This document shows, one piece after another, positions 52,547 to 61,254 of a stretch of DNA of 64,000 nt. The DNA lies in contig JBMNGG010000008.1 in NCBI GenBank assembly GCA_050949705.1, forward strand, positions 124,001 through 188,000. The letters run 5' to 3'. This DNA is from JBMNGG01 sp050949705 (GTDB lineage Bacteria; Bacillota; Thermosediminibacteria; Thermosediminibacterales; Tepidanaerobacteraceae). Each line of letters starts with the position of its first letter. The first letter of the stretch is position 1. The notes below the pieces were generated by a model. It was not told where the DNA came from. It saw nothing but the letters and a program-made list of their open reading frames with translations, and ran no database searches. Position numbers and translations under genes: made by a program.

Positions 52547-52969
52547 ATGAAGTATTTATCTTTATTAGAATCGACTGGGCAAATGCTAACATATAAAGAA
52601 AAACTTCAAAATTTGATTACTTCAATAAAAGATTTAGAGAATCAAGTTGATGATAATCTACAAAATGCACTTATAAAATCATCAAGTATTATAAAAATAA
52701 ATAAGTACATAAAAGAAATTGGGCTAATGAGTGAGACCTTAAAGGACTTACAACATGAAGACAATTCATCTGTTCAAAAGCAACTTATAAAAAGTCTTAG
52801 ACGAAAAATTTTTGAGAGTCAGACTTGCCTTCTAGAAGACACTCAAAAATCTATGCAAAAAGCAGTTGAGGCAATGTCTGATACAAGTAATAAAATGCTC
52901 TTACTAGCTTATTTTAATAGAATGGTTGAAGCACTTGACAAAATAGATAAAAAGGTGGAAGATGGATGA
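52547..52969 (+). CDS. Hypothetical helical protein upstream of DUF421 gene
   Basis: 140 residues, almost entirely helical and hydrophilic with heptad-like Leu spacing (coiled coil likely at about 15-85 and 110-138). No membrane segment, Cys pair or known motif is seen. The stop overlaps the start of the DUF421 gene by four bases, so the two are translationally coupled and probably work together. GGGGGTAGG precedes the ATG. Confidence 0.6.
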   Translation: MKYLSLLESTGQMLTYKEKLQNLITSIKDLENQVDDNLQNALIKSSSIIKINKYIKEIGLMSETLKDLQHEDNSSVQKQLIKSLRRKIFESQTCLLEDTQKSMQKAVEAMSDTSNKMLLLAYFNRMVEALDKIDKKVEDG

Positions 52970-53670
52970 CTTTTATAAAAGATCTATTTTTGCATACTTA
53001 CAAATCAATCATACTATTTTCTGTTAGTTTGGTCATGATCAGGTTAATGGGCAAGCGAACATTAGCACAACTCTCGCCTTTTGATCTTATTTTTATGATT
53101 ATTATGGGTTCTGCTATTGCGATTCCATTGGAAGATCACGATATAAAACTCACTCACGGGATTGTTCCAGTAATAATAGTATCTGTATTAAATTATTTGT
53201 TGGCAATATTAATCACAAAAAATAGAAAAATTGAAAACTACCTTCAAGGCACATCATGTGTTCTTGTGAAAAAAGGTGAAGTTGTTTTAGAGAATCTAAA
53301 AAAAGAACGTATTACCATGGCAGATTTGCTATTACTTTTGAGGGAAAAAGGTGTAACTACCATAAATGAAGTAGAAGAGGCTACTATAGAACCTAATGGA
53401 AAATTAAGTGTTATTAAGAAAAAGTATATGCAAAATGTGACACCAAAGGATCTAGGTTTATGGTCTGAGCAAGGAGTTTTTCCAACTTTGGTCATAGACC
53501 AAGGCAATGTTGTTTTTGATAATTTAGACAGAGTTGGAGTTGGTATCGATCAAATGTTGAGGCAGCTTAATCAAAAAGGTATCGGGAGATTAAAGGAAAT
53601 AAAAGCAGCTTGGATTGATGAAGAAGGAAATATTGAAATTAAAAGGGATATAGGAAATAATTTACAATAA
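52966..53670 (+). CDS. DUF421 (YetF-like) membrane protein
   Basis: A 234-residue protein with three N-terminal membrane segments (RLMGKRTLAQLSPFDLIFMIIMGSAIAIPLED is the family signature) and a soluble YetF-type domain (LRQLNQKGIGRLKEIKAAWIDEEGNIEI at the end). Bacillus YetF-family proteins sit in the spore inner membrane in some species and have been linked to germination; here a sporulation link is only possible. It is coupled to the helical protein upstream. Confidence 0.88.
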   Translation: MTFIKDLFLHTYKSIILFSVSLVMIRLMGKRTLAQLSPFDLIFMIIMGSAIAIPLEDHDIKLTHGIVPVIIVSVLNYLLAILITKNRKIENYLQGTSCVLVKKGEVVLENLKKERITMADLLLLLREKGVTTINEVEEATIEPNGKLSVIKKKYMQNVTPKDLGLWSEQGVFPTLVIDQGNVVFDNLDRVGVGIDQMLRQLNQKGIGRLKEIKAAWIDEEGNIEIKRDIGNNLQ

Positions 53671-53686
53671 TAGAAGTGGTGATTCT

Positions 53687-53926
53687 ATGTCGTATAAAAG
53701 AGATGAAATTTCAAACAAAATAAATGTAGATGCTGATCAAATTAAAAAGGAGTTTGGTATAGATTTATTTTTGTTTTTAGATGCGGTTTCCTTAGGCTTA
53801 AATGATAATGAAATAGCGGACCTTATAGGTTATGATATAGAAAAGATAAGGAAGGTAAGAAAACGTTTAGGCAATGTCAGTAGTAAAATTGGAATTAATT
53901 ATAAGAAAAATCTTCCACCAAGATAA
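53687..53926 (+). CDS. Small helix-turn-helix-like protein
   Basis: 79 residues, basic at the C-terminus. LNDNEIADLIGYDIEKIRKVRKRLG fits a helix-turn-helix with a Lys/Arg-rich recognition helix; the N-terminal half is helical and acidic. It follows the DUF421 gene by 16 bases and probably shares its transcript. It may be a small regulator. No family is recognised. Confidence 0.55.
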   Translation: MSYKRDEISNKINVDADQIKKEFGIDLFLFLDAVSLGLNDNEIADLIGYDIEKIRKVRKRLGNVSSKIGINYKKNLPPR

Positions 53927-53955
53927 TTATGAAGGTTTTTGACTATTAGTTTATA

Positions 53956-54007
53956 CCGAGTTTTGGTATGGTAGAAACATAATTATTTGTTAGCAACCAA
54001 AACTCGG
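53956..54007. repeat. 12-bp perfect inverted repeat with long loop
   Basis: CCGAGTTTTGGT (53956-53967) and ACCAAAACTCGG (53996-54007) are exact complements separated by 28 bases, between converging genes. It may be a terminator stem, but the loop is long and no T run follows directly. Confidence 0.6.
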
Positions 54008-54041
54008 ATTTAGCAAAGTCTTTTTAATCTAGCAAAATCAC

Positions 54042-54230
54042 TTAATTAAGCTTATCATGCATTTTTAATTTTATGTCTTTTCTTGTGCCTGGTGGGTTGC
54101 TCTCTTGTTGAGCTACTTGTGATTTTACTTCACGAGGAGTCGGTCTTCCTTGGATATTCAATTCATTTATTTCTTCCCTTTGTCTTGTTAACGTCTTTCT
54201 TTGCTCGAATAATTTTCTCTTAGGTGACAT
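54042..54230 (-). CDS. Hypothetical small basic protein
   Basis: 62 residues, strongly charged (MSPKRKLFEQRKTLTRQREE) with a Pro/Gln-rich middle and no hydrophobic core, so probably disordered or nucleic-acid-associated. GGAGG stands before the ATG. It lies 20 bases downstream of the next gene on the same strand, forming a two-gene unit. No family recognised. Confidence 0.5.
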   Translation of the reverse strand: MSPKRKLFEQRKTLTRQREEINELNIQGRPTPREVKSQVAQQESNPPGTRKDIKLKMHDKLN

Positions 54231-54250
54231 GTTATACCTCCATCCTTAGA

Positions 54251-54445
54251 TTAGGTTTGATCAAGACTGGTTAAAACTTCATCAAAAAGATCTATATTGC
54301 ATCTATTATCTTCCCAATGTATACATGTTTCACAGCTTACATATTCTTCACTATTACTCGTGGATGGCATCCATGAAGCATTGTCTGCCACTAGGTAGCC
54401 CGGACACATTTCGCCAACTGCATGAAGCTGCATTTTACTTACCAT
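54251..54445 (-). CDS. Hypothetical small cysteine-containing protein
   Basis: 64 residues. CETCIHWEDNRC in the C-terminal half, with an earlier Cys in EMCPGYLV, suggests a small metal or Fe-S site. AAGGAGG precedes the ATG. It is the first gene of a two-gene - strand unit. I recall similar short CxxCxxW...C proteins in spore-formers but cannot assign a role. Confidence 0.55.
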   Translation of the reverse strand: MVSKMQLHAVGEMCPGYLVADNASWMPSTSNSEEYVSCETCIHWEDNRCNIDLFDEVLTSLDQT

Positions 54446-54632
54446 GATGCTGCCTCCTTTTTTTATTGCTATTATTATTCTTTGATTTAAAATGAAAAAT
54501 ATTATTTAATTTATTCTTGTAAGTAAAAGATCCTGTAAATGTTAGAATTTTTATTATTAAGGAATGATAAGCCCTTTTTTTATAGTTGTACTATGCTATA
54601 ATTATTGTTAGGTGTGGGAGAGGAAGAGGGTA

Positions 54633-56891
54633 ATGAATTTAGAACAGATAATGGATCAACTGAAAGTTCAGGAACGTTTTCGTAAAAATATTACACACTG
54701 GGAGTCAATCCCAGAGAAAGCAGGAGAATATAAAGAGTTTCCCGGATATTTAGATCCAAAGCTTATTTCTGTATTGAAAAAGAAAGGAATTTTTCAGCTT
54801 TATTCTCATCAATATGAGGCTTTAGATAAAGTTACCGCAAAAAATGATATTACTGTAGTAACTCCAACAGCTTCGGGAAAGTCTCTTTGTTATAATCTTC
54901 CGGTTTTAAACACACTTTTACAGGATAAAAATGCTCGAGCTATCTATCTTTTTCCGACAAAAGCACTTTCCCAAGATCAGGTTAGTGAGCTGATGGATAT
55001 GGTGGACGAGATGGGAGAGGATATAAAGACATTTACATACGATGGAGATACTCCCGTTAATGCACGAGTCACTATTAGAAAGGACGGCCATATTGTTGTT
55101 ACGAATCCTGATATGCTTCATACCGGTATACTGCCACATCACACTAAGTGGATGAAACTATTTTCCAATTTAAAGTTTATTGTAATCGATGAAATTCATA
55201 TATATAGAGGAATATTCGGAAGCCATACTGCAAATGTCCTTCGTAGACTGCAAAGAATCTGCAGGTTTTACGGTTCAGACCCCATTTTCATATGTTGTTC
55301 TGCCACTATAGCGAATCCCAGGGAGCTTTCTGAAAGGATTACCGGGAAGAAGATGGTACTAATCGATAAAAATGGAGCACCATCTGGTGAAAAGAATATC
55401 ATTTTCTATAATCCTCCTGTTGTAAATCGACAGCTTGGAATTAGGCGCAGCAGTTTACTAGAGGCTAAAGCCATTGCTCTTAATTTTATAAAAAACAAGA
55501 TACAAACAATTACTTTTGCCCGAAGCCGTCTAGCAGTCGAAGTTATGCTTACATATCTTAGGGAGGAAATGAAAAAGATTTCCGATGGGAAAAGCTTGGT
55601 AAGGGGATACCGAGGAGGCTATCTCCCTAAAGAACGTCGTGATATCGAAAAAGGGCTTCGAGAGGGGAAAATTCTTGGTGTAGTCAGTACAAATGCCTTG
55701 GAATTAGGTATAGATATAGGTAATCTCGACGCAAGTGTAATAACAGGTTATCCAGGTTCCATTGCAAGCACTTGGCAGCAGATGGGTCGTGCTGGCAGAA
55801 GAAATTCTATTTCTGCTTCTATATTAGTAGCCTCCAGTAGCCCACTTGATCAGTTTATAATTAATCATCCCGAATACTTTTTTGATGCTTCTCCAGAACA
55901 TGGTCTAATAAACCCTGATAACTTGTATATTCTTGTAAGTCATATAAAATGTGCTGCTTTTGAACTTCCCTTTGTCGACGGTGAGATATTTGGTAATCAG
56001 GATATTGGTGAAATATTATCATTTTTAGAGTCAGAGAGAATTCTAAGGCATGTAGGAGGGCGTTGGCATTGGATGGCAGAGTCCTTTCCTGCTGAGGAGG
56101 TCAGTCTGCGAAGTGCTTCAACCGAAAACTTCGTTATAATAGACATTACAGAAGGAGCAAAGGTTATAGGTGAAGTAGATCGGACCAGTGCTCCTACTAT
56201 GATTCATGAAGAGGCTATATATATTCACGCTGGGCAGCAATTTCAAGTGGAAAAGTTAGATTATGAAGAGAAAAAAGCTTATGTTCGAAAAGTCAATGTA
56301 GACTACTACACAGATGCAAATCTTGCTGTAGAAATAAAAGTATTAGATGTATTTAAACAAAAACCTACGAATGAAGTAGAAAATTATGTAGGTGAAGTAA
56401 TGGTTACTAGCTTAGCAACCATGTTTAAGAAAATAAAGTTTTTTACACATGAAAATATAGGTTTCGGTCAAATACATTTACCACCTGAAGAAATGCATAC
56501 AACTTCCTACTGGCTTTCAGTTCCGGCTGATACAGGAAATCTATCACAAGAGGAAATGGAGTCAGGTCTTTTAGGATTATCAAATGTTATGACAAACATA
56601 GCACCACTTTATCTCATGTGTGATCCCAGAGATATTCGGGGTGTTGTTCAAATAAGATCACCCTTTACTCAAAAACCCACCATATATATTTATGATAATT
56701 TTCCCGGTGGAGTGGGTTTTTCTGAAAAACTCTATGAAATGGATACTCAGTTGTTAAAAGCTGCCCGTCAAGTGATCATGGAATGTGATTGTGAAGATGG
56801 ATGTCCTTCTTGTGTCGGGCCATATGAAGAAGTTGGTCATAAAAGTAAAATTTATGCATTAAAAATTATAAAAGGGGTGCTTTCCGATTGA
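54633..56891 (+). CDS. DEAD/DEAH-box helicase with DUF1998 domain (YprA/MrfA-like)
   Basis: About 752 residues. Superfamily 2 helicase motifs are VVTPTASGKSLCYNLP (I), VIDEIH (II), CSATIANP (III) and QQMGRAGRRN (VI). The C-terminal DUF1998 zinc region has four cysteines in CDCEDGCPSCVG. In Bacillus the homologue MrfA, with the nuclease-like MrfB, repairs mitomycin C damage; here the YprB-type nuclease gene overlaps the helicase stop. ATG 54633 follows GAGGAAGAGGG; the earlier GTG at 54612 is less likely. Confidence 0.92.
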   Translation: MNLEQIMDQLKVQERFRKNITHWESIPEKAGEYKEFPGYLDPKLISVLKKKGIFQLYSHQYEALDKVTAKNDITVVTPTASGKSLCYNLPVLNTLLQDKNARAIYLFPTKALSQDQVSELMDMVDEMGEDIKTFTYDGDTPVNARVTIRKDGHIVVTNPDMLHTGILPHHTKWMKLFSNLKFIVIDEIHIYRGIFGSHTANVLRRLQRICRFYGSDPIFICCSATIANPRELSERITGKKMVLIDKNGAPSGEKNIIFYNPPVVNRQLGIRRSSLLEAKAIALNFIKNKIQTITFARSRLAVEVMLTYLREEMKKISDGKSLVRGYRGGYLPKERRDIEKGLREGKILGVVSTNALELGIDIGNLDASVITGYPGSIASTWQQMGRAGRRNSISASILVASSSPLDQFIINHPEYFFDASPEHGLINPDNLYILVSHIKCAAFELPFVDGEIFGNQDIGEILSFLESERILRHVGGRWHWMAESFPAEEVSLRSASTENFVIIDITEGAKVIGEVDRTSAPTMIHEEAIYIHAGQQFQVEKLDYEEKKAYVRKVNVDYYTDANLAVEIKVLDVFKQKPTNEVENYVGEVMVTSLATMFKKIKFFTHENIGFGQIHLPPEEMHTTSYWLSVPADTGNLSQEEMESGLLGLSNVMTNIAPLYLMCDPRDIRGVVQIRSPFTQKPTIYIYDNFPGGVGFSEKLYEMDTQLLKAARQVIMECDCEDGCPSCVGPYEEVGHKSKIYALKIIKGVLSD

Positions 56892-58135
56892 ATCTTTCGG
56901 AAAAGTTAAAGACCTTTATCTCACAGAAACAGGACAGAACAAAATCTGAAGTAGTGACACCAAAAGAAAATGTTCACTCAGTTACGAGTAAGATATTGGA
57001 TGCAACTACAGTGAATACACCATATGGTGTTCATCTAATGGTTGAGAAAACTTATGATAGATCTTATATACACGGTCAAATTAAACTTGACTCTATTTTT
57101 GATATTTCCCCTGAAATATGTAAGCTTATTGCTAAAAATGTTGTATTTGAAGGACTGGATTTTTCCCGAGCAGTATTTATAGATACTGAAACCACAGGCC
57201 TTGCAGGTGGGACAGGTACTTTGGCATTTTTGATAGGTGTTGGATTCTTTAAGAACAAGGATTTTAAAATAATACAGTATTTTATAAATGATTTTAATGA
57301 AGAAGCCGCAGCATTATATAGTTTGAGCGGTCTCTTAAAAAACTATGATAGTCTAGTAAGTTTTAATGGCAAGTCATATGATATACCTTTATTGTCAGCA
57401 CGTTTCATGTTGAATCGAATGGAAAATCCTGTAGAAAAGACATTTCACTTGGATCTTTTACATTCTGCAAGAAGGCTCTATAAAGAGCGTTTAGAGAGTG
57501 TAAGCCTATCATCACTGGAAGAAAATCTTTTGTCCATTGAGCGGAGAGGTGATATTCCCGGATATGAAATACCTTCAGTGTATTTTAGATATTTAAGGGA
57601 TAGGAACCCTTATCCTATAAAACCTATATTCTATCACAATCGTATGGACATTCTTTCCATGGTTACTTTAACGGCAAGTATGGCAAAGACCTTGGAAGAG
57701 CCATTTAACGCAAAGACCTGTGCAAGTCAAGACTATTACTGTGTAGGAAAGATATTTGAAGACATGGGAATGATTGACCAAAGTATTTATTGCTATAAAA
57801 AAGCTTTAAATGCCCCTGAGGTCAGGGAAAGGGCTTGTATACAGCTATCATTGCTCTTAAAGAAATTGGGCAGGTTCAATGAAGCTGAAAAACTATGGGT
57901 AACAATGGTGGAAAAGAACATAAATCCTGTATTTGCTTTGATAGAATTAGCCAAATACTATGAGCATCGTATTAAAGATTATAATATGGCCTCTAAAGTA
58001 ACTAAAAAGGCCATAGAAGAAGTTTACAAAAGACATTGTTTAACAAGGTTCTCAAAAAGTGACCAATTAGAAAAACTTAGAAAACGTCTTAACAGGATTG
58101 CTGAAAAACAAAAGAAACAAACTCTTTCAATATAA
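56888..58135 (+). CDS. YprB/MrfB-like RNase H-fold exonuclease with TPR-like tail
   Basis: 415 residues. The DEDD-type nuclease domain has FIDTETTGLAGGTGTLAFLIG (first Asp-Glu), LVSFNGKSYDIPLL and an NRMDILSMVTL segment holding the last acidic residue. A tetratricopeptide-like helical tail follows (IYCYKKALNAPEVRERACIQLSLLLKKLGRFNEAEKLW). It overlaps the helicase gene by four bases. With it, it probably forms a DNA repair unit like MrfAB. TTG start. Confidence 0.88.
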   Translation: MNLSEKLKTFISQKQDRTKSEVVTPKENVHSVTSKILDATTVNTPYGVHLMVEKTYDRSYIHGQIKLDSIFDISPEICKLIAKNVVFEGLDFSRAVFIDTETTGLAGGTGTLAFLIGVGFFKNKDFKIIQYFINDFNEEAAALYSLSGLLKNYDSLVSFNGKSYDIPLLSARFMLNRMENPVEKTFHLDLLHSARRLYKERLESVSLSSLEENLLSIERRGDIPGYEIPSVYFRYLRDRNPYPIKPIFYHNRMDILSMVTLTASMAKTLEEPFNAKTCASQDYYCVGKIFEDMGMIDQSIYCYKKALNAPEVRERACIQLSLLLKKLGRFNEAEKLWVTMVEKNINPVFALIELAKYYEHRIKDYNMASKVTKKAIEEVYKRHCLTRFSKSDQLEKLRKRLNRIAEKQKKQTLSI

Positions 58136-58158
58136 AAAATTATTAAGGAGGTAAACCA

Positions 58159-58680
58159 GTGAAAAGCGCATTAAAAATGGCGGCGGAGTTTATGGCATTA
58201 TCTGCCAGGACGGCTCCAAAAACAGCAGGGAAGGACTATATAGAAATCAAGATTATTGACGATGATGAGGAACTTAAAGAATTAGGAAAACAAATGGAAG
58301 CATATGGAGAGAAGCACGGTAAAAGAAATTATGACAGAGATGGCCGAGGGATTATCAGCTGTGGAGCAGTACTGTTGGTTTCAATTAAAGATGCAAAAAC
58401 AGGAGGTCTTAATTGTGGTGCTTGTGGATATGATAAATGTGTAGATCTCCCAAAACCCCATGATGGCTCAGAATTTGGAGGGCCATTATGTGCATGGAGG
58501 CTGGTAGATTTAGGCATTGCTATAGGCTCGGCTGCAAAGACTGCAAGTATGCTTAATGTAGATAATCGTATTATGTATCGAATAGGTGTACTTGCCCGAG
58601 AGATGAATCTTATTGATGGCGATGTAGTGTTAGGTATTCCACTGTCTGCTACTGGGAAAAATATATTTTTTGACAGATAA
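58159..58680 (+). CDS. DUF2148 ferredoxin-like domain protein
   Basis: 173 residues. The cysteines in CGACGYDKC and the later GPLCAW fit a 4Fe-4S domain of the DUF2148 type. The surrounding sequence (SARTAPKTAGKDYIEIKII, GIAIGSAAKTASMLNVDNRIMYRIG) is characteristic. Such proteins are frequent in anaerobes and are of unknown function, presumed redox. GTG start after AAGGAGG. Confidence 0.86.
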   Translation: MKSALKMAAEFMALSARTAPKTAGKDYIEIKIIDDDEELKELGKQMEAYGEKHGKRNYDRDGRGIISCGAVLLVSIKDAKTGGLNCGACGYDKCVDLPKPHDGSEFGGPLCAWRLVDLGIAIGSAAKTASMLNVDNRIMYRIGVLAREMNLIDGDVVLGIPLSATGKNIFFDR

Positions 58681-58817
58681 CAACATATCTTCTTAGTGAC
58701 ATATTTTTATATAATAGTTAAAATTTCTGCTATCCATATGTTTGTTGTATTATTACTGGAAAATTGTATAAGAATGGTATAGAATAATGTAAGAATAATA
58801 TTATGGGGGTTATGCTA

Positions 58818-59465
58818 ATGAAGTTTTTTTTAGACACAGCTAATGTTGCTGAGATTCGTGAAGCAGCGTCTACTGGGGTTATTTATGGTATCACGACAAA
58901 TCCCACATTGATTTCAAAGGAAGGACGAGATTTCAAAGAAACCATATTAGAAATTGCCTCAATAATAGACGGGCCTATCAGTGCCGAAGTTATAAGTCTT
59001 GAAAGTGAAGGAATGATTAAAGAAGCTATAGAGATAGCTGCTTGGCATCCAAATATTGTTGTAAAGATACCTATGACATGGGAAGGGTTAAAAGCAACAT
59101 CCGAACTTAGCAAAAAAGGTATAAAAACAAATGTGACATTGGTTTTTAACCCCAATCAAGCACTTTTAGCCGCTCGGGCAGGAGCAAGCTATGTAAGTCC
59201 TTTTGTAGGTCGCTTTAATGATATTACGCAAAACGGTATTGCTCTGGTGGCAGAAATTGCAGAAATTTTCGATTATCATGATATACCTACCGAAATCATA
59301 GCTGCAAGCATAAGGACACCCATTGATGTTGTTGAATCTGCGAAAGCAGGTGCGGATATAGCAACTGTACCTTTCAAGGTGTTAAAGCAGATGATTAAAC
59401 ATCCTTTAACTGATATTGGTATACAAAGATTTTTAGATGATTGGAAGAAGGTATCTAATAAATAG
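58818..59465 (+). CDS. Fructose-6-phosphate aldolase/transaldolase (TalC type)
   Basis: 215 residues, the usual length of the short transaldolase family. MKFFLDTANVAEIREAASTGVIYGITTNPTLISK is the family N-terminus, VVKIPMTWEGLKA contains the Schiff-base Lys, and ASYVSPFVGRFNDI, AASIRTPIDV and ATVPFKVLKQM follow. It works in the pentose phosphate pathway or as a fructose-6-phosphate aldolase; sequence alone does not decide. ATG 58818 is chosen over 58803 and 58812 because it follows GGGGG and gives the family start. Confidence 0.92.
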   Translation: MKFFLDTANVAEIREAASTGVIYGITTNPTLISKEGRDFKETILEIASIIDGPISAEVISLESEGMIKEAIEIAAWHPNIVVKIPMTWEGLKATSELSKKGIKTNVTLVFNPNQALLAARAGASYVSPFVGRFNDITQNGIALVAEIAEIFDYHDIPTEIIAASIRTPIDVVESAKAGADIATVPFKVLKQMIKHPLTDIGIQRFLDDWKKVSNK

Positions 59466-59582
59466 ATAGATCTATGTAGTGATTTTTTTGAAGATTGAAA
59501 AGTAAATTGGGCAATGAACTCGTATAAGTTAGATAAAAAATAATTAGCGCAATAATTCAACTTAAATACAGGGAGTGTCACC

Positions 59583-60875
59583 ATGCTAAATATTAACACT
59601 AGACTTAGACAGATCGATGAAAATGGAGAAAAAATAAATGTTGGCCTCATTGGTGTGGGACAAATGGGTAAAGGGATAATAAGCCAGGTATTTAACATGA
59701 AAGGTATGAAAATACCCATTATCGCCAATAGATCCATAGAAAATGCGAAACTAGCTTACACATTAGCAGGTGTAGAGTCTAGCGATATATGTGTGACCAA
59801 TACTGTGTCAGAGGCTGAACAAGCTATAAGAAAAGGTAAATATGTTGTAACTGAAGATTTTGAAGTGGTGACAGAAGTTTTACCTATTAATGTTGTGATT
59901 GAAGCAACTGGAGTACCAGAAATTGGAGCTCATGCTGCTTTTCAATCGATTCATAACGGGAAACACATTGTTATGCTAAATGTTGAAACTGATGCTACTG
60001 TAGGACCTATACTTAAATCCATGGCAGATAGTGCCGGGGTTGTTTATACTGCTTCTGCAGGAGACGAACCTGGAGCAATAAAAGAATTATATGATTTTGC
60101 AGATGCAATGGGTTTTGATATTGTAGCTGTGGGCAAAGGTAAAAATAACCCTTTGAATCGTGAGGCAACTCCTGATACCTTAAGAGAGAAGGCTGAAGAG
60201 AAAAATATAAGTGCTCGTATGCTGACTTCCTTTGTAGATGCAACAAATACTATGATAGAACTAACATCGGTATCCAATGCGCTAGGTTTTACACCTTCAC
60301 AAAGGGGATTGATAGGACCAGAAGCAACAATTAATGAACTACCTAAGCTTTTTAGTTTAAAGGAGCAAGGGGGAATCCTAGAACGGTCTAAAGTGGTGGA
60401 TTATGTGCTTGGCATAGCACCCGGTGTATTTGCAGTTATTACTACAGACAAACCGGTAACAAAGGAAGTATTAGCGTATATTTCTATGGGGGATGGTCCC
60501 AATTATGTATTATACAGACCATATCATTTAATATGCATGGAAACTCCCTTATCAGCAGCGAGGGCTTATTTTTATAGGGAACCTACAATTGCCCCTTTAG
60601 GATGCCCTGTTTCAGAAACAATAGCTGTTGCGAAAAGAGATTTAAAAGCCGGTATGACCTTGGATGGTATAGGTGGATATTCGCTATATGGTATAATCGA
60701 TACATACAAAAACGCAGTAAAAGAAAAAGCACTTCCGATTGGTTTAATAAACGATAAAACAATACTTAAAAAAGATGTGAAAAAAGGCAAAACTATAACA
60801 TACGATATGGTGAATCTTGATAATGACTCCTTTATATTACAATTACGTAGAATTCAAGATGGGTTATTTAAGTGA
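59583..60875 (+). CDS. COG4091-type NAD(P)-binding oxidoreductase with C-terminal SAF domain
   Basis: 430 residues. A Rossmann fold begins at INVGLIGVGQMGKGII (about 18-33), followed by a homoserine dehydrogenase-like catalytic region (VYTASAGDEPGAIKELYDFA, VGKGKNNPLN) and a C-terminal SAF domain (about 355-425, IGLINDKTILKKDVKKGKTITYDMV). Family members are called predicted homoserine dehydrogenases, but the true substrate is unknown. It follows a transaldolase gene by 117 bases, so a sugar or sugar-acid substrate is possible. Confidence 0.82.
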   Translation: MLNINTRLRQIDENGEKINVGLIGVGQMGKGIISQVFNMKGMKIPIIANRSIENAKLAYTLAGVESSDICVTNTVSEAEQAIRKGKYVVTEDFEVVTEVLPINVVIEATGVPEIGAHAAFQSIHNGKHIVMLNVETDATVGPILKSMADSAGVVYTASAGDEPGAIKELYDFADAMGFDIVAVGKGKNNPLNREATPDTLREKAEEKNISARMLTSFVDATNTMIELTSVSNALGFTPSQRGLIGPEATINELPKLFSLKEQGGILERSKVVDYVLGIAPGVFAVITTDKPVTKEVLAYISMGDGPNYVLYRPYHLICMETPLSAARAYFYREPTIAPLGCPVSETIAVAKRDLKAGMTLDGIGGYSLYGIIDTYKNAVKEKALPIGLINDKTILKKDVKKGKTITYDMVNLDNDSFILQLRRIQDGLFK

Positions 60876-60923
60876 AGGGAAACAGGGATTATATTAAAAG
60901 AAGGCTGAAGCGAGGTGTATTAT

Positions 60924-61244
60924 ATGACTTCCAAAATGAAAGCTGAACTGTTCTGTCTACATTGTAATAAAGACACTCCTCATACTGTTACTTATGCAGG
61001 GAAAACACTTAAAAGCATAAAATGCACCACATGCGGCAGCGAAATAGAAATAAGGCGAGACAAACTTATTGAAAACTATGCTATAGATTTTATAGAACGT
61101 ATTTTTACAAAACCATATAGAATGACTCGAGAACTTGAGAGAGACTTAACGAAATTTATATTATCCTTACCAATAAGGATAATTACTAAACCTTACAGGA
61201 TAGCAAGGGAAGTAGGTAACATAATTAAAAAAGAACAAAGTTAA
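60924..61244 (+). CDS. Small zinc-ribbon protein
   Basis: About 106 residues. CLHCNKDTPH and CTTCGSE make a two-CxxC zinc ribbon at the N-terminus; the basic C-terminal half repeats the pattern TKPYRMTRELER/TKPYRIAREVGN. It resembles the bh-type proteins of Bacillus and Clostridia, of unknown function. It lies 10 bases before ptsI, suggesting co-transcription. ATG 60924 follows GAGGTG. Confidence 0.7.
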   Translation: MTSKMKAELFCLHCNKDTPHTVTYAGKTLKSIKCTTCGSEIEIRRDKLIENYAIDFIERIFTKPYRMTRELERDLTKFILSLPIRIITKPYRIAREVGNIIKKEQS

Positions 61245-61254
61245 GGGGGTTATT

